From CAMLLJ01 sp035759585 (GTDB lineage: Bacteria > Gemmatimonadota > Gemmatimonadetes > Gemmatimonadales > GWC2-71-9): a DNA stretch of 20,853 bases. The notes under the pieces are model-generated. The model was given only the letters and a program-made list of their open reading frames with translations, was not told where the DNA came from and did not search any database. Shown one piece after another: positions 7,241 to 14,947 of this stretch. Position 1 is the stretch's first letter. Each line of letters begins with the position of its first letter. The position numbers and the translations under genes were made by a program. The stretch covers positions 1 to 20,853 of the forward strand of contig DASTUP010000252.1 in NCBI GenBank assembly GCA_035759585.1, written 5' to 3'.

Positions 7241-8608
7241 GTGCACTCGGCCGGAGACGGGGACTGGCCCGTGCTGGAACATGGACCGGCGGCGGTCGAG
7301 GTCACTGGAGCGTCCGCCTGGCAGCACGATGGGCACCGGATGCACCTGGCCGGTCACGGTACGCAGCTCGAATCGGTGCGGGCCGGTTCTTTGGTGATGG
7401 ACGAGATCCGGTCCGGCCGTGGGGACGCGCTCCTTCTGCATGCCGACCGCGCCGAAACCCGACGCAGCGGGAAAATTCTCGATCGCTGGGCAACGGCGCT
7501 GGAGATCCCGCTCTTCATCTGGGAGCGCACCGAAGGCGGCGTCATGTCGTGGACGACTCCCCTCTCGGCAGGCGGCACCGGGCTGAATGACACGGCGACA
7601 CGGCTCGTCCTTCGATCGCAGGCCTCCGGTGAGCGTCTCGTTTTCGAGGCAAGCTCCGGCCGAGTGGCCGTGGCCGATGACAATCGCATTACCTGGACGG
7701 CCGAGGGCCCGGGCCGCCTCGTCGCCATAGCGGCCATGGGCGACGCCGACCTCGACCGAAGCCTCGATCTGCTCAATCGCCGCACGCTTCCTGGCCTTGG
7801 CCGGCAGCGGGCACAGCACGCCGAGCAGCTCCAGCGTGGCGGCGCGGCGCTGCGCGCTGCGACGATTCCGGGGCTTGCGGATGCCTTCGACTGGGCCAAG
7901 GTGCGTGCCGATGCACTCCTGGGCGCCTGGATCGCGGGCGATCGGGTCGGGCTGCATGGACCTGCGGTGCACCGGCTCCTTGCCGAAGGTCTGCTCGCCG
8001 CCGGTCTCTCACAGCTGCCGAGGGCGCTGCGGCGTCAGCTGGATACGAACGAAGGTGGCGATCCCGCGGAGTACTCGAAAATGATCGCAGCGTGGACCGG
8101 CGAGCTTCCCGGGGGAAGTGATTCCGCGCGATCCGGACGGCGACAGGAGCGGGAACGCGAACGGCCGGCCGATGGCGGGCACGAGGTGATTCCGGGATCG
8201 CATGCAATCGCGACGGGACAGGTCGATGCGAGCGGGATCGCATCGGTTCTCGCCGGCGCGATTCGATCGCTCTGGGGCGTGGTCCCCGATGCACAGCGTG
8301 GCGTCGTCCAGATCGCTCCGGACCTCGCGCAGCTCGGCGGCTCTGCCGCGCTGTCCCGGCTCCGGATCGGCCGAACGGTGCTCGATGTGCGCCTCCGGTG
8401 GCGCGGGGAAGTCGTTTCGATCGCCATCCGGCGCGGCGCCGGGCCTCCGATCGCCGTGGACTGCGCGCTGCGCAGCGCCGAGGTCGGGGAGCTGCTCGTG
8501 GACGGCCAGGCGGTGACCGGCAGTCGCGCGCGATTCGAGGTGCGTGATGCGCACGATCTTCAGATGCGCCTCCTCGGCGGGCCGCCGCTATCTTCCGCAC
8601 CATCCTGA
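7241..8608 (+). CDS. Hypothetical protein, possibly a shortened six-hairpin glycosidase-like protein
   Basis: A 455-aa protein without clear signal peptide or membrane helix. I do not recognise a defined family. The first ~170 residues look like a beta-rich domain; residues about 195-290 are helical, with a segment LADAFDWAKVRADALL like the start of (alpha/alpha)6 glycosidases such as amylo-1,6-glucosidases; the C-terminal ~110 residues (SLWGVVPDAQRG, LRIGRTVLDVRLRW, LLVDGQAVTG) resemble the closing beta-domain of such enzymes. The central catalytic part of a normal enzyme of that kind seems missing, replaced by a charged linker (GRRQERERERPADGG) near residues 302-316. The GTG start at 7241 is 8 nt after the peroxiredoxin gene and has a weak SD; later starts are possible. 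The frame is intact, so it is probably a real gene. Confidence 0.65.
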   Translation: MHSAGDGDWPVLEHGPAAVEVTGASAWQHDGHRMHLAGHGTQLESVRAGSLVMDEIRSGRGDALLLHADRAETRRSGKILDRWATALEIPLFIWERTEGGVMSWTTPLSAGGTGLNDTATRLVLRSQASGERLVFEASSGRVAVADDNRITWTAEGPGRLVAIAAMGDADLDRSLDLLNRRTLPGLGRQRAQHAEQLQRGGAALRAATIPGLADAFDWAKVRADALLGAWIAGDRVGLHGPAVHRLLAEGLLAAGLSQLPRALRRQLDTNEGGDPAEYSKMIAAWTGELPGGSDSARSGRRQERERERPADGGHEVIPGSHAIATGQVDASGIASVLAGAIRSLWGVVPDAQRGVVQIAPDLAQLGGSAALSRLRIGRTVLDVRLRWRGEVVSIAIRRGAGPPIAVDCALRSAEVGELLVDGQAVTGSRARFEVRDAHDLQMRLLGGPPLSSAPS

Positions 8609-8631
8609 ACCTCTTCAACAGGGAGCCAGTC

Positions 8632-9099
8632 GTGCGCCTGGGTGCAGCAATGGCCGTGGTGCTCATCCTTGCAGGCTGTCGCATCGAGAACCGGGCGCCG
8701 GCCGGGAGCCTGCGTGACGACGAGGCGATCCGCGGTGTCGTCGCCACGTACTACAGCGCGAGCACCAGCGCCGATTGGGCCGCCGTCCGCGGCCTTTTCT
8801 GGGACGGCGCGCTGATCCAGCGTGGTCCGGCCGAGGGTGGCGTGTGGCGGGCGTTCGACTCGCCGGATGCATTTCAGGGATGGCTCGAGACGGGAGGATG
8901 GGCGGCGCCGCTCGAGCCGGTGCGCGTAGAGCCGCGGCAGGATGGCGATCTCGCCGCCGTCTGGGTCTCGACCCGCCGGGCCGGCACCGAGCGTGGCATG
9001 GCCAGCAGCGATCACTTTCTGCTGCGCCGCATCGATGGCGCGTGGCGCATCACGAGCCTCGCCTCCGCTACGTCCACTCCCGCACCGGCGGTCAGGTAG
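8632..9099 (+). CDS. NTF2-like (SnoaL/DUF4440-type) lipoprotein
   Basis: The GTG start at 8632 has GGGAG (8621-8625) in front and opens a clear lipoprotein signal: MRLGAAMAVVLILAGC, with a textbook LAGC lipobox and lipidated Cys16. The remaining ~135 residues have the pattern of a cone-shaped NTF2-like fold: a first helix (DDEAIRGVVATYYSASTSAD), the W-x-x-V-x-x-L-F segment, and late strands ending RIDGAWRITSLA. Such domains bind small ligands or act as sensors, and no catalytic residues can be assigned. It lies 1 nt before a histidine kinase gene, so a role as an envelope partner of that signalling module is possible but unproven; the kinase itself is soluble. Confidence 0.78.
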   Translation: MRLGAAMAVVLILAGCRIENRAPAGSLRDDEAIRGVVATYYSASTSADWAAVRGLFWDGALIQRGPAEGGVWRAFDSPDAFQGWLETGGWAAPLEPVRVEPRQDGDLAAVWVSTRRAGTERGMASSDHFLLRRIDGAWRITSLASATSTPAPAVR

Positions 9100-9100
9100 C

Positions 9101-10615
9101 TTGGGCGACGATCGAACGGCCGTCGCCCGCATCGCCGCCCTTCTGGATTCGGATGGCGAGCCCGACCGTACGCTCGGTGAAGCCGCGCGCGCCCTGCGCG
9201 CCTCCACGGGCGCCGAGCGCGTCGAGATCTGGCGGCATGAACCGGAAGCGCCCGGATTCTATCTGGTGAGCGATCCGGAGTCCGAAGCCCCGGAGATGAT
9301 CGCATCCCTCGACTTCGTTCCCCGCGGCGGCACGCAGGTGGTCCTCCGCCCGGGCGGGGGCGAGGCACTCGGCCTGTTGCGCGTGTCCGGTGGAACCGGC
9401 GCCGACCTCGAGACGATCGCGCACCTGCTGTCGATCTATCTCGCAGGCGTCCGTATCGGGGAATCGCGCGATGCGCGCAGCGTGGAGCAGGACCGCATCG
9501 TGGACGAGGCACGCCGCTTCACGGCGCTCATCATCGACTCGCTCCCGGTCGGGCTCTATGTCGTGGACCGCGATTACCGGATCCAGATCTGGAACCGCAA
9601 GCGCGAGACGGGCACGCAGGGTCTCTCGCGCAGCCAGGTCGTGGGCCGGACGGTGTTCGAGGTCCTGACGCGCCAGCCGGAGGAGGCGCTGCGTGCGGAG
9701 TTCGATGCGATCTTCGAAACCGGGGAACTGCGCCAGACCGACATGCAGGTGGACACCCCGGAGGGAATGCACACCTACCGGCTCACGCGTCTCCCGATGC
9801 GGCTTGGCGGCGATGCGATCACGCACGTGATGACGATCGGGGAAGACGTCTCCGAATGGCGCGAGGTCCAGGGCCGCATCCTGCAGAGCGAGAAGCTCGC
9901 GGCGCTCGGCCAGCTCGCCGCCGGCGTCATGCACGAGATCAACAACCCGCTCGCCACGATCGCGGCGTGCGTCGCCGCGGGCGAAGGGCGCCTTTCGGAG
10001 GTGTCGGGGGCCGGCACGGGCCCGCTCCGGGAGTATCTCGCGATCATCGACAAGGAAGTCCAGCGCTGCACGAACATCGTGGACGGCCTGCTCGATTTCA
10101 GCCGGCCGAAGGCGCGCGAGAAGGCGCCCGCCAACCTGAACGACATCGTGGACGAGGCGCTCGGGCTCCTCCGGCATCACAAGCGGTTCAAGCAGATCGC
10201 GCTGCACCGGGAGCAGGAGCCCGAGCTGCCACCGGTAGTCGTCAACCGTGAACAGATCATCCAGGTGCTCATGGCGCTCACGATCAACTCGATCGACGCG
10301 ATGGAAAGCGGAGGGCACCTGACGATCCGGACCATGACCGGGCGGCGCCGCATGGATGAAGTGATCGTCGAGGTCGAGGACACCGGTCCCGGCATTCCCG
10401 GCACGGTGCAGTCGAAGATCTTCGAGCCGTTCTTCACCACCAAGGCGCCGGGGCGCGGCACCGGCCTCGGGCTCTCGATCTGCTATGGCATCGTCGAGGA
10501 GCATCGCGGCCGCATCGAGGTGGACAGCCAGCTGGGCCGCGGCGCGACGTTCCGTGTGCACCTGCCGATCGACTTCGACGCGATGATGGCGGACGTGCCG
10601 GGAGCGGCCCGGTGA
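9101..10615 (+). CDS. Soluble GAF/PAS sensor histidine kinase
   Basis: A 504-aa cytoplasmic kinase. Domains: a GAF-like N-terminus (about residues 1-125), a PAS domain (about 140-262, FTALIIDSLPVGLYVVDRDY...), HisKA with phospho-acceptor His278 in MHEINNPLA, and HATPase_c with the N box at Asn396 (TINSIDAME), G1 at Asp427 (DTGPGIPG), an F-box (FEPFFTTK) and G2 (GTGLGLSI). The MHEINNPLA form of the H box is typical of NtrB/AtoS-type kinases. No membrane helix is seen, so the signal is probably intracellular (redox, ligand or cofactor). Start TTG 9101 follows the lipoprotein stop by 1 nt; extension upstream would run entirely through that gene in another frame. The stop overlaps the regulator's GTG by 4 nt. 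Confidence 0.92.
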   Translation: MGDDRTAVARIAALLDSDGEPDRTLGEAARALRASTGAERVEIWRHEPEAPGFYLVSDPESEAPEMIASLDFVPRGGTQVVLRPGGGEALGLLRVSGGTGADLETIAHLLSIYLAGVRIGESRDARSVEQDRIVDEARRFTALIIDSLPVGLYVVDRDYRIQIWNRKRETGTQGLSRSQVVGRTVFEVLTRQPEEALRAEFDAIFETGELRQTDMQVDTPEGMHTYRLTRLPMRLGGDAITHVMTIGEDVSEWREVQGRILQSEKLAALGQLAAGVMHEINNPLATIAACVAAGEGRLSEVSGAGTGPLREYLAIIDKEVQRCTNIVDGLLDFSRPKAREKAPANLNDIVDEALGLLRHHKRFKQIALHREQEPELPPVVVNREQIIQVLMALTINSIDAMESGGHLTIRTMTGRRRMDEVIVEVEDTGPGIPGTVQSKIFEPFFTTKAPGRGTGLGLSICYGIVEEHRGRIEVDSQLGRGATFRVHLPIDFDAMMADVPGAAR

Positions 10616-11280
10616 AGATCCTCGTCATCGAGGATGACCGCACGGTCGGCCAGTACGTGAAGCGCGGGCTCGACGAGCACGGCTTTCACGCCGATCTCGT
10701 CGACGACGGCATGGAAGGCCTTCGCCTCGCATCCGGCGGGCAGTACGACCTGCTCGTGCTCGACCTGCGACTCCCGGGCATGACCGGCCTGGAGGTCCTG
10801 CGCACGCTGCGCGACCGCGGCAACACGATTCCCATCCTGGTGCTGACGGCGCAGGATGCTCTCGACTTCAAGGTGCAGGCCCTCCGCTCCGGCGCCGACG
10901 ATTACGTGACCAAGCCATTCGCCTTCGAGGAGCTGCTCGCGCGCGTCGAAGCGCTCGGGCGGCGGCCGCAGCAGCTTCGCTCGCCGCTGATCCGGATCGA
11001 CGACCTGGAGCTCGACACCGGCACCCGCGAAGTCCGCCGCGGCGGCGAGGCCATCGAGCTCACCCCCAAGGAATACACGGTCCTCGAGTATCTGATGCGG
11101 CACTCCCCACGCGTGATGTCGCGGACGCTCATCACCGAGTACGCGTGGGACTATCACTTCGACCCCGGCACCAACATCGTGGACGTCGTGATCAACCGGA
11201 TCCGCAAGAAGGTGGATTCGGGGCACGCGCGGAAGCTCGTCCACACGGTCCGCGGGGTCGGCTACGTCGTGAAGGCGTGA
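10612..11280 (+). CDS. OmpR/PhoB-family response regulator
   Basis: A 222-aa DNA-binding regulator. The receiver domain carries the acidic pocket Glu7/Asp8/Asp9, phospho-acceptor Asp51 (LVLDLRLPG), Thr79 and Lys101 (VTKPF). A winged-helix effector domain fills residues about 125-220 (ELTPKEYTVLEYLM, then VVINRIRKKVD and VRGVGYVVKA). The GTG start overlaps the upstream kinase stop (GTGA), and a second kinase gene starts 1 nt after its stop. It could be phosphorylated by either kinase. Its close similarity in plan to CusR/QseB-type regulators is general to the family and does not name a signal. An 11-bp-period direct repeat upstream of the following TonB operon is the kind of site such regulators bind. 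Confidence 0.95.
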   Translation: MKILVIEDDRTVGQYVKRGLDEHGFHADLVDDGMEGLRLASGGQYDLLVLDLRLPGMTGLEVLRTLRDRGNTIPILVLTAQDALDFKVQALRSGADDYVTKPFAFEELLARVEALGRRPQQLRSPLIRIDDLELDTGTREVRRGGEAIELTPKEYTVLEYLMRHSPRVMSRTLITEYAWDYHFDPGTNIVDVVINRIRKKVDSGHARKLVHTVRGVGYVVKA

Positions 11281-11281
11281 C

Positions 11282-12823
11282 GTGAAGACCATCCGCGCGC
11301 GCCTCACGGCCTGGTACACGGTCGCGCTGGCGCTCGCGCTCTTCGCGTTCGGCGCGGCGCTCTACGTCGAGCTGCAGAAGCCGAGCGAGCTCGAGCTCGA
11401 CGACCGGCTGGCACTCGAGTCGAACCTCGCGATCCGGTGGCTGGAGGATTCGCACCGGGTCCTCGGCCGGCTCGTCCGACGGGACTCGGTGCCGCCACTC
11501 GTCGTCTCCGATTCGACCGGCCTCGCCGACATCGGAATGACTTCCACGCTCACCCCCGCGATCGCCTCGTACTTCGAGGCCTTCCGCGACTACGTCATCA
11601 TCGTGGACCGGAGCGGCGGGATCCTCTTCCTCTCCGAATCCGCGCGCCAGCTCGGATTCTCCTCGATCGACATGCTCGCGGGCCAGATTCCGCCTGCGCT
11701 CGTGCCCGTGCCGCCGACCACGCTCCCGCTGCAGAGCCCGGGCGGCGGTGTTCGCTACATCGTGACGCCGGTGGCGGGGGCGGGAGAGGACATCGGGGCG
11801 GTGCTCGTCGCCGCACCGCTGGTGCGCTCGTCCTTCGATCCGCGCGTGCTGGTCCGGGCGATGCTCGTCATTTCGCCGATCGTGCTCATCTGTGCGGTGG
11901 CGCTCGCGTACTGGCTCGCAGGCACGGCGCTCTCGCCGGTCCGCGGGATCATGGACGAGGTGGATGCGATCAAGGACGGCCGCAGCCTGCATCGCCGCGT
12001 GGCGGTGCCGATGTCGGGCGACGAGATGGCGCGCCTGGCGCTCACGCTCAACGGGATGCTGGCCCGTCTCGAGGAGAGCTTCAGCAGCCTCCACCGGTTC
12101 ACGGCGGATGCGAGCCACGAGCTCAAGACGCCGCTCATGGTCCTGCGCGCAGGCGTCGAGCGGGCGCTGACGCATCCGGGCACGCCGGCCGAGAGCATCG
12201 AGGCGCTCGACGAGACGCTCGAGCAGATCAACCAGATGACGGAGATGGTGGAGAACCTGCTGACGCTGGCCCGCGCGGACGAGGGACGTGCCCCGCTCAC
12301 CGTCGAGCCCACGGACCTCCGCGCGCTCGTGGAAGATGCGGTCGAGACCGCCGGCCTTCTTGCCGAGAGCGGGGGTGTCGCCGTGGAGAGCTCGGCGCCC
12401 CCGGAGGCGGTGCTGCTCGCGGTGGACAGTCACCGGATCCGTGAACTGCTGCTCAACCTCGTGACCAACGCGGTGAAATACACGCCGGCGGGAGGCACGG
12501 TCGGGATCGAGCTGGAGGATACCGAGACGGCTGCGATCATCCGCGTTCGCGACACCGGCATCGGCGTGGCACCCGGCGACCTCCCGCACATTTTCGAGCG
12601 CTTCTGGCGCGCGGATCCCGCCCGCTCCCGGACCGGCGACCGGCCGGGGGTCGGGCTCGGCCTGGCCATTACGAAGTGGATCGCGGAAGCGCATGGCGGA
12701 TCGATCACCGTCGCCAGCCGGCCGGGGCGGGGCACCGTCTTTACCGTGATTCTCCCCAAGCGCTTGGGCGAGGAGCTGCCCGACCTTCCTGCCGCGCGGG
12801 TGACGCCCCAGCCGGTCGAGTAG
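11282..12823 (+). CDS. Membrane sensor histidine kinase (CusS/QseC-like plan)
   Basis: A 513-aa inner-membrane kinase. TM1 spans about residues 8-28, followed by a periplasmic sensor of roughly 165 residues. TM2 is at about 193-213, then a HAMP linker (~214-266), HisKA with His279 in DASHELKTPL, and HATPase_c with Asn396 (NLVTNAVKYTP), DTGIGV, a FERFWRADPARS F-box and GVGLGLAI. The periplasmic sequence contains a YVIIVDRSGGILFLS-like segment, suggestive of a PAS/PDC-type fold. Start GTG 11282 lies 1 nt after the regulator's stop. This is the classical partner kinase of an OmpR-type regulator, so the soluble kinase upstream is the extra component. Confidence 0.94.
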   Translation: MKTIRARLTAWYTVALALALFAFGAALYVELQKPSELELDDRLALESNLAIRWLEDSHRVLGRLVRRDSVPPLVVSDSTGLADIGMTSTLTPAIASYFEAFRDYVIIVDRSGGILFLSESARQLGFSSIDMLAGQIPPALVPVPPTTLPLQSPGGGVRYIVTPVAGAGEDIGAVLVAAPLVRSSFDPRVLVRAMLVISPIVLICAVALAYWLAGTALSPVRGIMDEVDAIKDGRSLHRRVAVPMSGDEMARLALTLNGMLARLEESFSSLHRFTADASHELKTPLMVLRAGVERALTHPGTPAESIEALDETLEQINQMTEMVENLLTLARADEGRAPLTVEPTDLRALVEDAVETAGLLAESGGVAVESSAPPEAVLLAVDSHRIRELLLNLVTNAVKYTPAGGTVGIELEDTETAAIIRVRDTGIGVAPGDLPHIFERFWRADPARSRTGDRPGVGLGLAITKWIAEAHGGSITVASRPGRGTVFTVILPKRLGEELPDLPAARVTPQPVE

Positions 12824-12870
12824 CTTCCGGGAGCGAGCGCCTGCCGGATCGATGACCTCCTTTTTGTGAC

Positions 12871-12897
12871 CGGGAACACAGGCCGGATGGTGTCCCG
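12871..12897 (+). other. Bulged hairpin with possible loop pairing downstream
   Basis: CGGGA-CAC (bulged A12876) pairs with GTG-TCCCG (12890-12897). The loop contains CCGGATG (12883-12889), complementary to CATCCGG at 12927-12933, so a pseudoknot or alternative fold is possible. There is no T-run after it, so it is a poor intrinsic terminator. It lies in the 210-nt gap between the kinase and TonB genes. Confidence 0.4.
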
Positions 12898-12933
12898 CCC
12901 GGGATACTGATGGATGGCTCGAACCTCATCCGG

Positions 12934-12951
12934 TTGTCATGGATTTGTCAT
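12934..12951 (+). promoter_or_regulatory. Pho-box-like direct repeat upstream of the TonB operon
   Basis: TTGTCAT occurs at 12934-12940 and again at 12945-12951, an 11-bp period with 4-nt spacing. This closely resembles the PhoB site (CTGTCAT, 4 nt, CTGTCA). OmpR-family regulators bind such tandem half-sites. It lies 83 nt before the tonB start and downstream of an OmpR-type regulator and kinase. A TAGCTTTG at 12984-12991 is a possible -10/-7 element. Which regulator binds is unknown. Confidence 0.5.
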
Positions 12952-13033
12952 GTTCCGGAGGGTGCGCAGACACCGATCGTCAGTAGCTTTGTAGCCGTCC
13001 ACAGTCTCTCCATTTCCTGCTGGAGGCTCATTC

Positions 13034-13726
13034 GTGTTCGATAACCTGATCGAGTCGAAGCCGAAAAAGCAGCGAAGCTTCATGCAGACGGTCTTTTCCG
13101 TCGTCGTGCACGGCGTCCTGCTCTTTGCCGCGGTGAAGGCGACGCAGGGCGTCGCCGAGACCATGGCGGACCGGCCGCTCGACACCACGGTCTCCTTCCT
13201 GAAGCCGCCGGAGCCGGTGAAGCAGCCGGAGCCGCCGCCGCCGGAGGACGTGATCGTCAGCGCGAACCCGCCGCCGAAGGGATTCCAGACGGTCATCGCC
13301 CCGACCGACATCCCGAAGGACATTCCGCCGGTGGACCTGAACCAGAAGCCGTTCGACCCGCGGGACTTCACCGGAAAGGGCGTCGAGGGCGGCGTCGCCA
13401 CGGGAGTCATCGGCGGCACCGGTCCGGTGGACGTCGGCAGCGTCGTGGTCTCGGCGGCCGAAGCCGACGAGCCGCCGCAGCTCGTTTCCGCCCCTGCGCG
13501 CATCACGCCGCCGGGCATGGAAGGTGTGCCGGGCCGCGTCCGGTTCAAGTTCGTCGTGGACACGCTTGGCCGCGCGGAGCCGTCCTCGCTCCAGGTCGTG
13601 AGCAGCACCAGCAAGGTCTTCGAAGCGCCGGCGCGCCAGATGGTGCTCAAGAGCGTCTTCAAGCCGGGCATGTCGGGAGGCCGGAAGGTCCGGGTTCTCG
13701 TCGAGCAGAACGTCACGTTCAACTAA
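13034..13726 (+). CDS. tonB: Energy transducer TonB
   Basis: TonB carries proton-motive energy from ExbB/ExbD to outer-membrane receptors. This 230-aa protein has a short basic N-terminus (LIESKPKKQRS), one membrane anchor (about residues 18-38, VFSVVVHGVLLFAAVKA), a Pro/Glu-rich periplasmic stretch (PPEPVKQPEPPPPED, residues ~57-71), a Gly/Val linker and a C-terminal TonB domain (~150-230; GRVRFKFVVDTLGRAEPSSL...). The GTG start at 13034 has TGGAGG (13021-13026) at good spacing. exbB follows after 39 nt and the two exbD genes after that, making one operon ending at the terminator near 15400. It is preceded by the Pho-box-like repeat. Confidence 0.92.
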   Translation: MFDNLIESKPKKQRSFMQTVFSVVVHGVLLFAAVKATQGVAETMADRPLDTTVSFLKPPEPVKQPEPPPPEDVIVSANPPPKGFQTVIAPTDIPKDIPPVDLNQKPFDPRDFTGKGVEGGVATGVIGGTGPVDVGSVVVSAAEADEPPQLVSAPARITPPGMEGVPGRVRFKFVVDTLGRAEPSSLQVVSSTSKVFEAPARQMVLKSVFKPGMSGGRKVRVLVEQNVTFN

Positions 13727-13765
13727 CAGTCCACTCGACAGACAGATTCAGGGAGGCGTTCAACG

Positions 13766-14512
13766 ATGGGTGTAGATCTGATTCACCTCTACGGTACGAT
13801 GGGCTGGTTCGCCAAGGGCATCGTCTTCGTCCTGGCCATCATGTCCGTCTGGTCGCTCACGGTCATGGTGACGAAATTCATCCAGTTCCGCCGGGCGCAG
13901 GCCGAGACGCGCCGGTTCGCGCCACAGTTCTCGCGCTCCATCCAGGAAGAGAACCTCGATCAGGCCATCGCACTCGCCGAGAAGCACAAGAAGAGCCACG
14001 TGTCGCGCGTGCTCGGTGAGGCGCTTTCCGAAGTGAAGCCGCTGCTGCGGGACCGGGCCACGATCACCGCGGCCGACATCAATTCCGCCGAGCGCGCCGT
14101 CGAGCGCCAGATGCTGATCGTCCTCTCCGAGCTGAAGCGGGGCACGGGCGTGCTGGCCACCGTCGGCTCCACGGCGCCGTTCGTCGGCCTGCTCGGGACG
14201 ACCATGGGCATCGTGAACGCCTTCACGGGCCTTTCGGCCGGTGCGGCCGGCGGTCTTGCCGGCATCTCCGCCGGTATCGCCGAGGCGCTCATCACGACGG
14301 CCTTCGGCCTCATCGTCGCCATTCCGGCGGTGTGGGCGTACAATTACTTCACCACCAAGATCGAGAACCTCACGGTCGAAATGACATACTCGGCCAAGGA
14401 GCTGATCGATTACCTGATCAAGAGCGTGGGGAGCGAGTTCGGGCGCTCGATCTTCACGAAGGAATTCCAGGCCCAGAAGGCGGTGACCGGCAGTGGGCAT
14501 GTCAGCGGGTAA
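13766..14512 (+). CDS. exbB: ExbB/TolQ/MotA-family proton channel protein
   Basis: A 248-aa inner-membrane subunit of the TonB motor. It has three expected membrane segments: residues ~12-37 (GWFAKGIVFVLAIMSVWSLT), ~130-155 (GVLATVGSTAPFVGLLGTTM, the conserved MotA/TolQ/ExbB motif) and ~170-195 (GIAEALITTAFGLIVAIPAV). A cytoplasmic region of about 90 residues separates the first two, as usual. GGGAGG (13750-13755) precedes ATG 13766 at a slightly long spacing. The 3' end overlaps the first exbD by 20 nt. The TonB, ExbB, ExbD order assigns it to the TonB rather than the Tol-Pal system. Confidence 0.95.
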   Translation: MGVDLIHLYGTMGWFAKGIVFVLAIMSVWSLTVMVTKFIQFRRAQAETRRFAPQFSRSIQEENLDQAIALAEKHKKSHVSRVLGEALSEVKPLLRDRATITAADINSAERAVERQMLIVLSELKRGTGVLATVGSTAPFVGLLGTTMGIVNAFTGLSAGAAGGLAGISAGIAEALITTAFGLIVAIPAVWAYNYFTTKIENLTVEMTYSAKELIDYLIKSVGSEFGRSIFTKEFQAQKAVTGSGHVSG

Positions 14513-14945
14513 CAGCGCCGGCACGACCGCCGTCAAGTCGGAGCCCAACGTCGTGCCGATGATCGACATCATGCTGGTGCTGCTGATCATCTTCATGATC
14601 GTCACGCCGCTCATCGCGTCCGGCTTCCGGGCCACGATGCCGAAGGCGGACAACCTGGACGCGAGTCCGGAGCAGGACGACGAGGTCATTCTCGGCATCG
14701 ACGAAGGCGGGCGCTTCTTCCTGAACACGCGCCCGATTGCCGACGATCAGCTCGAGGACCAGCTTCGCGCGATGTACGGGGCTCGTGAAGACAAGATCCT
14801 GTACCTGAAGGCGGACAATCAGCTCAAGTACGGCCGCATTCAGGAAGGCATCGAAATTGCGCGCAGGGCCGGCGCCCGTGTCGTCGCCTCGATCACGGAG
14901 CCGGCAAGTTCGCAGAAACTGTTCGGCGGCGAGGAGGAGGAATAG
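14493..14945 (+). CDS. exbD: ExbD-family biopolymer transport protein (first copy)
   Basis: A 150-aa single-span protein with the functional aspartate at position 25 in NVVPMIDIMLVLLIIFMIV, equal to E. coli ExbD Asp25 in the membrane helix. A periplasmic domain of about 95 residues follows. GTG 14493 is chosen over ATG 14499 because it gives VGMSAGNSAG, parallel to MGMSVGDAGG of the second copy; it overlaps exbB by 20 nt. The periplasmic domain carries an acidic patch (DASPEQDDEV) absent from the second copy and ends in GGEEEE, whose codons double as the SD of the next gene. Confidence 0.93.
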   Translation: MGMSAGNSAGTTAVKSEPNVVPMIDIMLVLLIIFMIVTPLIASGFRATMPKADNLDASPEQDDEVILGIDEGGRFFLNTRPIADDQLEDQLRAMYGAREDKILYLKADNQLKYGRIQEGIEIARRAGARVVASITEPASSQKLFGGEEEE

Positions 14946-14947
14946 CC

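Noticed and set aside
9092..10561. 489-codon minus-strand frame opposite the soluble kinase
   Set aside because: Shadow frame; no recognisable domain and the plus strand is clearly coding.
11192..12694. 500-codon minus-strand frame opposite the membrane kinase
   Set aside because: Composition is Arg/Glu/His-rich and motif-free, while the plus strand has complete kinase motifs.
12824..13033. Cobalamin or other known metabolite riboswitch before the TonB operon
   Set aside because: TonB context made this worth checking, but none of the conserved boxes I know are present; only the hairpin and direct repeats were found.
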